Source: Candidatus Gastranaerophilales bacterium (GTDB taxonomy: Bacteria; Cyanobacteriota; Vampirovibrionia; Gastranaerophilales; Gastranaerophilaceae). Taken from it: DNA of 25,974 nt. Location: assembly GCA_910587055.1 (NCBI GenBank), contig CAJUKY010000023.1, positions 1-25,974 on the forward strand, written 5' to 3'. The position numbers and the translations under genes are program-made. The notes under the pieces are model-generated. The model did no database searches. It was not told where the DNA came from and worked only from the letters and a program-made list of their open reading frames with translations. How positions within the stretch are numbered: position 1 is the first letter of the stretch; the number at the start of each line of letters is the position of its first letter. Shown piece after piece: positions 21,649-25,974 of the stretch.

Positions 21649-21683
21649 GGGTGTTGTTATATAACCTCAACACCCGTTTTTTT
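21649..21683 (+). terminator. Rho-independent terminator of prepilin-like gene 3
   Basis: GGGTGTTG (21649-21656) pairs with CAACACCC (21668-21675), followed by seven T. The sequence between stop and hairpin (ATTTACGATAAACAA) closely resembles that after gene 2. Confidence 0.85.
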
Positions 21684-21690
21684 GCGGATT

Positions 21691-21740
21691 TTGCCCTCCA
21701 AGAGGACCCTGCTTGCACAAAATCAAATAGATTTTGGCAA
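21691..21740. repeat. Dispersed-repeat remnant with hairpin (CCTCCAAGAGGACCC ... TTGCAC)
   Basis: CCTCCAAGAGGACCC (21695-21709) and the following TTGCAC-AAAATC-loop-GATTTT-GGCAA match the core of the repeat at 1361-1405 on the opposite strand. The boundary bases are the same, but the stem sequence differs while still pairing (CAAAATC with GATTTTG here; GAAATTT with AAATTTC there). A GC-rich stretch follows to about 21780. No gene is supported in 21684-21880. Confidence 0.65.
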
Positions 21741-21880
21741 GTAGAGGCGGAACGTGGCAGCGGAGCGAACGCACATGGTGAGAGCTTTGTTGAAAAGGTT
21801 GAACCCGCAATAATCCAAGAAGTGCAATTTTTTGAAGGTTTTGGCTTTTAATAATGTATAAAGGATGATAAAATAATTTT

Positions 21881-22063
21881 ATGGATGAAGAAAAAATCGA
21901 ATTTTTAGATTTAAAAAGGCGCGCAAAAACTCTTTTTGAAGAAAAAAAACAGGAAAAGAACCGTAAAAACAATGCGGGTTTTTCAAGAAATGCTACAAAT
22001 CCTATTATGGGTGCATTTTTAGAGTTTAGGGCTGCAAAAAAATTCGATATTGAAGATTTATAA
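21881..22063 (+). CDS. Small basic protein of unknown function
   Basis: 60 residues: a charged helix (MDEEKIEFLDLKRRAKTLFE, EKKQEKNRKN) followed by NAGFSRNATNPIMGAFLEFR and AAKKFDIEDL. No signal peptide, membrane helix or cysteines. It lies 3 bases before the next gene, so the two are probably co-transcribed, leading into prmC. AAAGGA is 15 bases before the ATG (too far), whereas TAAAAT lies six bases before it, so a leaderless start is possible. I do not recognise the family. Confidence 0.65.
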   Translation: MDEEKIEFLDLKRRAKTLFEEKKQEKNRKNNAGFSRNATNPIMGAFLEFRAAKKFDIEDL

Positions 22064-22066
22064 AAA

Positions 22067-22579
22067 ATGCCAAATATTTATTCTTTGAAGCAAAATTTAT
22101 TCCTTTATTTAACTCCAAGGCAGAAATCTCAGCTTTTAAGCTATTTAAAATCTTTTGTAAAAAAATACTCAAATCTTAGCATTGATGATATTTTTGATAA
22201 GTTTATCGAGGAAGAAAATTATTATTTTGAAATTGAAAATCCGCATTTTGAATTCATTATAGAATATTTTGAAAACGAGGATTTTTATAAAGATTTTAAA
22301 CTTTTTGCACAGGCTGTGTTTGAAGAATTAAAATATAAAGAAGCGCAAAAGCCTGTAATAGAGGCGCAAAAAGCAAAAATGAGGGAATTTCGAAAGAAAG
22401 CTCAGGATTTTAAAATGAGCAAAATGAAGCCTACAAAAAAACAGCTTTTTTATTACGAAAAAGTTACAAAAGCGCACGGAGTGCCGATGAAGGATGTAAC
22501 AAACGCTTCAAGATTGGAACTTCGCGATTGGATTATGGAGATAATTGAGCCTGCGGAGGAATTGCAAGAGGATGATTAA
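22067..22579 (+). CDS. Uncharacterised charged helical protein upstream of prmC
   Basis: 170 residues, no signal peptide or membrane helix. The N-terminal half is rich in acidic and aromatic residues (IDDIFDKFIEEENYYFEIEN, FEFIIEYFENEDFYKDFKLF). It is followed by a basic helix (KAKMREFRKKAQDFKMSKMK) and PTKKQLFYYEKVTKAHGVPM...ASRLELRDWIMEII. The segment 'PTKKQL.YYEKV.K.HG.....ASRLELRDWI' looks like a short SAP-like or DNA/RNA-binding helical hairpin, but this is a guess. It overlaps prmC by 8 bases and follows the 60-residue gene by 3 bases, forming a three-gene operon. Function unknown. Confidence 0.7.
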   Translation: MPNIYSLKQNLFLYLTPRQKSQLLSYLKSFVKKYSNLSIDDIFDKFIEEENYYFEIENPHFEFIIEYFENEDFYKDFKLFAQAVFEELKYKEAQKPVIEAQKAKMREFRKKAQDFKMSKMKPTKKQLFYYEKVTKAHGVPMKDVTNASRLELRDWIMEIIEPAEELQEDD

Positions 22580-23591
22580 GCAGGTTGAAAAATTTTTTAT
22601 AGAAAACGGCATTGAAACAAATGAGGCAAGGGCGGAAGCTGAATTTTTAGTATGCGGGGCAAGCGGTCTTTCAATTGAAAAAATCATTACGGGAAGTTTG
22701 GTTCAAAATAAGGATGAAATATGGGCTCTTGCTGAAAAAAGAATTAAAACCGGGGCGCCAATCCAGCATATAACAGGTTTTGCGTATTTTATGGGGGATA
22801 AATTTTTTGTAAATTCTGATGTTTTAATTCCGCGCCCTGAAACGGAAATCCTTGTGCAGAAGGCTGTTTATACAGCGCGCAGTATATGTAGAAATCAAGC
22901 CGGCAGAGATATAAAAATTCTTGATATAGGAACGGGTTCAGGGTGTATTGCGATAGAAATTGCAAAAAATCTGCCTGAATTTAACTGTGTTGATAATACG
23001 TACGGTATAGCAGGCGGCGGAGCTGCACCTGACAAACGGTTTGGTAGCGGAGCCGTATCTGGCGAGATTGATTTTGCCGCCGGTGCACAGGAAATATCAA
23101 AAATGGCTGCAAGGGCTGAAACTGTTTCCGAACAGACTCTGGAGGTTATAGGGGTTGATATTTCAACTGCGGCTTTAAGGGTTGCAATTAAAAATATGGA
23201 AAATCTAAAACAGCAAAGGCGTGTCGTTTTCAGGAAATCCGATATTTTTTCTTCAATTTATGATAATGAAAAATTTGATATCATAGTGTCAAATCCGCCG
23301 TATATTCCGATTTTAGCTAAAGATACGCTTGATGATAATGTGAAAAATTTTGACCCTGCCCTTGCACTTTTTGCACAAGATAAAGACGGGGTTGAATTTT
23401 ACAGGCGGATTTTAGAGGATGCAAAAAAATACCTGAAACCCAAAGGATATGTACTTTTTGAAATGGGGTGCACGAACGGTGTAAGCCAGAGCGGTATTGT
23501 AGCTGAAATTGCCCGAAAATATGGTTTTAAACTTGAATTTATTGAAAAAGATTTATCCGGTATAGACAGGGTTATAGGATTCAGCCTGTAG
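22572..23591 (+). CDS. prmC: Release factor glutamine methyltransferase, with an internal insertion
   Basis: 339 residues from ATG at 22572 (an upstream in-frame start lies inside the preceding gene). N-terminal helical domain (1-85) ends GAPIQHITGFAYFMGDKFFV and LIPRPETEILV (85-95). The SAM-binding motif I is ILDIGTGSGCIAIEIAKNLP (116-135). The signature NPPY is at 241-244 in DIIVSNPPYIPILAKDTLDD. Known: PrmC methylates the GGQ glutamine of peptide-release factors. Oddity: about 50 residues (139-190, NCVDNTYGIAGGGAAPDKRF onward) separate motif I from EVIGVDIS, where PrmC normally has about 5. The insert is glycine/alanine-rich and GC-richer in DNA, yet the frame and downstream motifs are intact. 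Typical PrmC is 275-290 residues. Confidence 0.9.
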   Translation: MIKQVEKFFIENGIETNEARAEAEFLVCGASGLSIEKIITGSLVQNKDEIWALAEKRIKTGAPIQHITGFAYFMGDKFFVNSDVLIPRPETEILVQKAVYTARSICRNQAGRDIKILDIGTGSGCIAIEIAKNLPEFNCVDNTYGIAGGGAAPDKRFGSGAVSGEIDFAAGAQEISKMAARAETVSEQTLEVIGVDISTAALRVAIKNMENLKQQRRVVFRKSDIFSSIYDNEKFDIIVSNPPYIPILAKDTLDDNVKNFDPALALFAQDKDGVEFYRRILEDAKKYLKPKGYVLFEMGCTNGVSQSGIVAEIARKYGFKLEFIEKDLSGIDRVIGFSL

Positions 23592-23633
23592 TAAACTTTG
23601 AATAATTGGCTATTATACCCTGCAGCTAAAAGC

Positions 23634-23966
23634 TTAATTAGAGCTGTTTTCAGAAGTTTCTTTAACCACTTCGCCTTCTATAGTCGCATCTTTAGCATTT
23701 TTTGCTTTTCTGTATTCAATAAAATCCATCAAAATTTTATCAAAATCAAATGCCCAAAGAAGCGGAATTATCCAGCCTGCAACGCTCCAGCCGAAGAAAA
23801 GATTTATTAAAAATATCCATAAAATCTGCGGGTGTTTTTTATATGCGGCAACAATTGTCGGCACAAAATAGAAAACAAGTGCAATGCCAAGCCATACAAC
23901 ATTTACAAAAAGCCCGATTATTACACCTAAAAATATTAATGCAAAAACAGCAAATAAAATTTCCAT
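23634..23966 (-). CDS. Superinfection-immunity-like membrane protein
   Basis: 110 residues with two to three hydrophobic helices: MEILFAVFALIFLGVIIGLF, VVWLGIALVFYFVPTIVAAY and ILWIFLINLFFGWSVAGWII. The segment AAYKKHPQILWIFLINLFFGWSVAGWI..LLWA is the hallmark of the Imm_superinfect family ('A..r.hp....I..LN...GWT..GWi.aLvWA'). The C-terminal tail is charged and cytoplasmic. Known: the family is named after phage T4 Imm, but homologues are widespread in bacterial chromosomes with unproven roles. RBS AAAGGAG is 5 bases before the ATG. It lies 60 bases after the CorC-like gene in the same direction, with a hairpin in the gap. No other phage genes are nearby. Confidence 0.8.
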   Translation of the reverse strand: MEILFAVFALIFLGVIIGLFVNVVWLGIALVFYFVPTIVAAYKKHPQILWIFLINLFFGWSVAGWIIPLLWAFDFDKILMDFIEYRKAKNAKDATIEGEVVKETSENSSN

Positions 23967-23982
23967 TTAATCTCCTTTGTTT

Positions 23983-24018
23983 ACCGGCTTTGCAGGGTTA
24001 TAAAAAACGCCTGCCGGT
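23983..24018 (-). other. Intergenic hairpin between the CorC-like and immunity-like genes
   Basis: On the minus strand ACCGGC (24018-24013) pairs with GCCGGT (23988-23983), extended by AGG/CCT with a bulge, around a T-rich loop. It could be a weak terminator or a processing site separating the two co-directional genes; there is no T tract after it. Confidence 0.4.
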
Positions 24019-24026
24019 TTATCTGT

Positions 24027-25376
24027 CTAATTTTCAACCGAAGTTTCATCAACAGGTTCAAGCCTTTTAATTTTTAATTTTACAATTCTTGCGTTATCCA
24101 CTTCAATAACCCTGAATTCAAAATTATCAATCTGAACGCAGTCGCCTTCGTTTGCAATGTGTCCGAGGTTTTTTACAACAAGCCCGCCGATTGTTTCTAT
24201 ATCCTCATCTTCAACTTCCGCGTTGTTATCATCAAGGCAGAAATATTCATTAAATTCATCAATTCTCATCATTGCATTTGCAATGTATTCATTTTCATAA
24301 ATCTGCCTGATATCGGCTTCTTCTTCATCAAATTCATCCTGCACTTCGCCGAATATTTCTTCTAAAATATCTTCCAGTGTTACAAGCCCCGAAACACAGC
24401 CGAATTCATCAATTACAAACGCCATCTGGGTTTTATTTTTCTTAAATTCAAGCATAAGGTTATCAATAGTCATAGTTTCGGGCACAAGCATAGGCTTTCT
24501 TATGATATCGCAAAGCTTAATTTCAGCGCCTGACATCATCAAAGGGAAAATATCCTTAATATGCAAAATGCCTGCAATATGGTCTAAATCTTCACTATAA
24601 ACAGGATATCTTGTGTATTGTGTATCTAAAATTATTTTATTTAATTCATTAGGCTCAATATCAATGGGGATACAGGTCATATCAGGACGGGGAACCATTA
24701 CCTGCTTTGCCTGAATGTCTGAAAATTTAAAAACGTTTGAAAGAATTTCTTTTTCCGTATCGTTTAAAACCCCTTCTTTATGGGATTCATTTATTATCAT
24801 ATCCAGTTCTTCAACACTGTGAACAAGGTGTCCCGCGTGCGCCGGAGGAATTTTTAACAATGATAAAAGAAAATTTCCGATACCGTTTAAAATGAAGATA
24901 AAAGGCGCAAAAATTTTACTTGCGATATACATAGGTTTTGCAACCACAAGAGCTGTTTTTTCCGTGTATTGAAGCGCAATGGATTTAGGCATTAATTCGC
25001 CTATAATTACGTGCATCAGGGTAACAAGCGCAAAAGCTATTGAAACAGCCAGCGAATGCGTTGCAACCCCTCTCATTGATTCAGGCAGAAAGAGAAATAC
25101 AGGCTCAACAAATCTTACAATTGTAGCTTCGCCGACCCATCCAAGACCGATACTTGCAATTGTAATACCTAATTGAGTTGCGGCGATTGATTTATCCATA
25201 TGATCAATAGAATCAATTGCGATATCCGCTTCCTTGTTTCCTTCTTTTGAAAGCTGGGAAAGCCTTGTTCTTCTGACAGAAACAAGTGCAAATTCAGATG
25301 CTACAAAAAATCCGTTTGCAAATAGCAAAAATACTATTAAAAGCGTATTAAACAGCAGACTCTGGTCTATTTCCAT
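24027..25376 (-). CDS. CNNM/CorC (HlyC) family transporter-associated protein
   Basis: 449 residues. DUF21 (CNNM) membrane domain 1-190: LLNTLLIVFLLFANGFFVAS, then EFALVSVRRTRLSQL, AATQLGITIASIGLGWVGEA and GELMPKSIALQYTEKTALVV. A CBS pair (about 205-330) includes VMVPRPDMTCIPID, TRYPVYSEDLDHIAGILHIK, and VIDEFGCVSGLVTLEDILEE then IFGEVQDEFDEEE. The C-terminal CorC_HlyC domain (350-440) has FEVRVIEVDNARIVKLKIKR-type ending. Known: related to CorC/YfjD and archaeal/eukaryotic CNNM Mg2+ transporters; historical names TlyC or haemolysin C are misleading. RBS GGAG precedes the ATG at 7 bases. Transcribed from its own promoter. Confidence 0.92.
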   Translation of the reverse strand: MEIDQSLLFNTLLIVFLLFANGFFVASEFALVSVRRTRLSQLSKEGNKEADIAIDSIDHMDKSIAATQLGITIASIGLGWVGEATIVRFVEPVFLFLPESMRGVATHSLAVSIAFALVTLMHVIIGELMPKSIALQYTEKTALVVAKPMYIASKIFAPFIFILNGIGNFLLSLLKIPPAHAGHLVHSVEELDMIINESHKEGVLNDTEKEILSNVFKFSDIQAKQVMVPRPDMTCIPIDIEPNELNKIILDTQYTRYPVYSEDLDHIAGILHIKDIFPLMMSGAEIKLCDIIRKPMLVPETMTIDNLMLEFKKNKTQMAFVIDEFGCVSGLVTLEDILEEIFGEVQDEFDEEEADIRQIYENEYIANAMMRIDEFNEYFCLDDNNAEVEDEDIETIGGLVVKNLGHIANEGDCVQIDNFEFRVIEVDNARIVKLKIKRLEPVDETSVEN

Positions 25377-25403
25377 TATATCTCCAAGATAAAGTTATCA
25401 ACA

Positions 25404-25432
25404 ATTATAATATTAATAATATAATTTTTCAA
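25404..25432 (-). promoter_or_regulatory. Sigma-70 promoter of the CorC-like gene
   Basis: On the minus strand TTGAAA (25432-25427), exactly 17 bases and TATAAT (25409-25404). Start is near 25397, some 21 bases before the ATG at 25376. The -35 lies seven bases after the gltX stop. Confidence 0.7.
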
Positions 25433-25438
25433 CTTTAC

Positions 25439-25974
25439 CTATATTTCCAGTGCCTTTTTAATTCTATGGATGCAGATATCCTTGCCTAAAATAGTCATTA
25501 TTTTTGCCATATCCGCGCCTTTTGTTCTGCCCGTAACGGCGGCACGCACGGCCCACATTGTTTCTTTGGGCTTCATATTGTGCTGTTCTTTAAATTCATT
25601 TCTTAAATCCGCAAGCACATCGTGGATAGCTTCATCAGAATTGAAATCCCATCCTTCAATTAATTCCATAACCCTGTTTAGGACAGTTTTTGCTTCAGGC
25701 TTTTGAAGTGTTTCCATTCCTTCGGTGTAGTCAACATCTTTGCCGAAGAAATAAGCACAGTCATATTCCATCTCAGATAGCGTTGTAATGGGTTCGCGTG
25801 TAATTTCAACCATTTTTTCAATGTTTGCACGGCTCATATTTTTTAAACCGTATTCCATATCAGCATATTTTGAAAGGAAAGGAATAACCATATCCGTTAA
25901 TTTCGGGATTTCCATCTTTTTAATATACTGGCCGTTCATCCAGTTTAATTTATCATATTCAAAGATAGAGTTGC
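25439..25974 (-). CDS. gltX: Glutamyl-tRNA synthetase, C-terminal part (5' end beyond the window)
   Basis: The minus-strand frame is open at the right edge; about 178 residues are visible. The first ones, FEYDKLNWMNGQYIKKMEIP, match the GltX helical domain that follows the catalytic core ('FD..KL.W.N..yi'). Then LTDMVIPFLSKYADMEYGLK, YDCAYFFGKDVDYTEG and KPKETMWAVRAAVTGRTKGADM (the C-terminal anticodon-binding domain's 'R.AltG...gp') follow, ending ILGKDICIHRIKKAL. The catalytic half (HIGH, KMSKS) is outside the window. Function: charges tRNA-Glu with glutamate in the cytoplasm. It precedes the CorC-like gene, which has its own promoter in the intergenic gap. Confidence 0.92.
   Translation of the reverse strand, partial: NSIFEYDKLNWMNGQYIKKMEIPKLTDMVIPFLSKYADMEYGLKNMSRANIEKMVEITREPITTLSEMEYDCAYFFGKDVDYTEGMETLQKPEAKTVLNRVMELIEGWDFNSDEAIHDVLADLRNEFKEQHNMKPKETMWAVRAAVTGRTKGADMAKIMTILGKDICIHRIKKALEI

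Noticed and set aside
21651..21851. A 66-codon plus-strand frame after prepilin-like gene 3
   Set aside because: It starts inside the terminator hairpin and runs through the dispersed repeat; no RBS.

Overview
The window reads as a low-GC, non-photosynthetic bacterial chromosome. Its gene set (flagellar genes, DXP-pathway Dxr, HemW, PrmC, GltX) and above all its very long glycine-rich proteins with a type IV prepilin N-terminus of the form AFSLVEMLMALLVASLL fit the gut Cyanobacteria relatives (Candidatus Gastranaerophilales / Melainabacteria, Vampirovibrionia). This assignment is by recognition of gene style, not by a search. No tRNA, rRNA, CRISPR array or insertion-sequence transposase was seen.

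Layout. (1) 1-2467: the first giant prepilin-like gene (minus strand, running off the left edge) faces a divergent Cro/C1 (XRE) regulator, followed by a second small regulator pair. (2) 2468-5290: a secreted GHL10 glycosyl hydrolase, a small conserved protein, and a probable free-standing small RNA with its own promoter and terminator. (3) 5291-8693: a short ribbon-helix-helix protein, an operator-bearing promoter, a second XRE regulator, and divergent from it the second giant prepilin-like gene, followed by a dispersed palindromic repeat. (4) 8714-10125: a small exported protein, a 54-residue membrane protein and a zinc-ribbon protein. (5) 10195-12588: an AlgI/AlgJ-like pair for O-acetylation of a cell-surface polymer. 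(6) 12694-14652: an overlapping flagellar operon, fliJ, a fliK-like gene and a hook/rod gene. (7) 14832-18553: a GlmS-like isomerase-only protein divergent from hemW, a small Cys4 protein and dxr. (8) 18602-21740: a third XRE regulator divergent from the third giant prepilin-like gene, then a repeat remnant. (9) 21881-25974: two uncharacterised small genes and prmC (with an unusual internal insertion), then on the minus strand a superinfection-immunity-like membrane protein, a CorC/HlyC-type CNNM transporter-like protein and the 3' part of gltX.

The most striking system is the threefold cassette [XRE regulator, divergent giant prepilin-like glycine-rich protein]. The two complete surface proteins carry a cysteine-rich DUF1566/C-type-lectin-like domain inserted in a glycine-rich scaffold. 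The DNA of that domain has distinctive codon use, which raises the possibility of targeted diversification. Short TTGTTCATCTAAAA-type motifs lie at both ends of the second and third cassettes and in the candidate small RNA. In the first cassette a palindromic dispersed repeat sits in frame inside the prepilin leader.

Several genes have a TATAAT-like box only 6-7 bases before the ATG (hemW, the isomerase gene and the Cys4 protein most clearly), suggesting leaderless transcripts. The housekeeping genes appear ordinary apart from the points noted.
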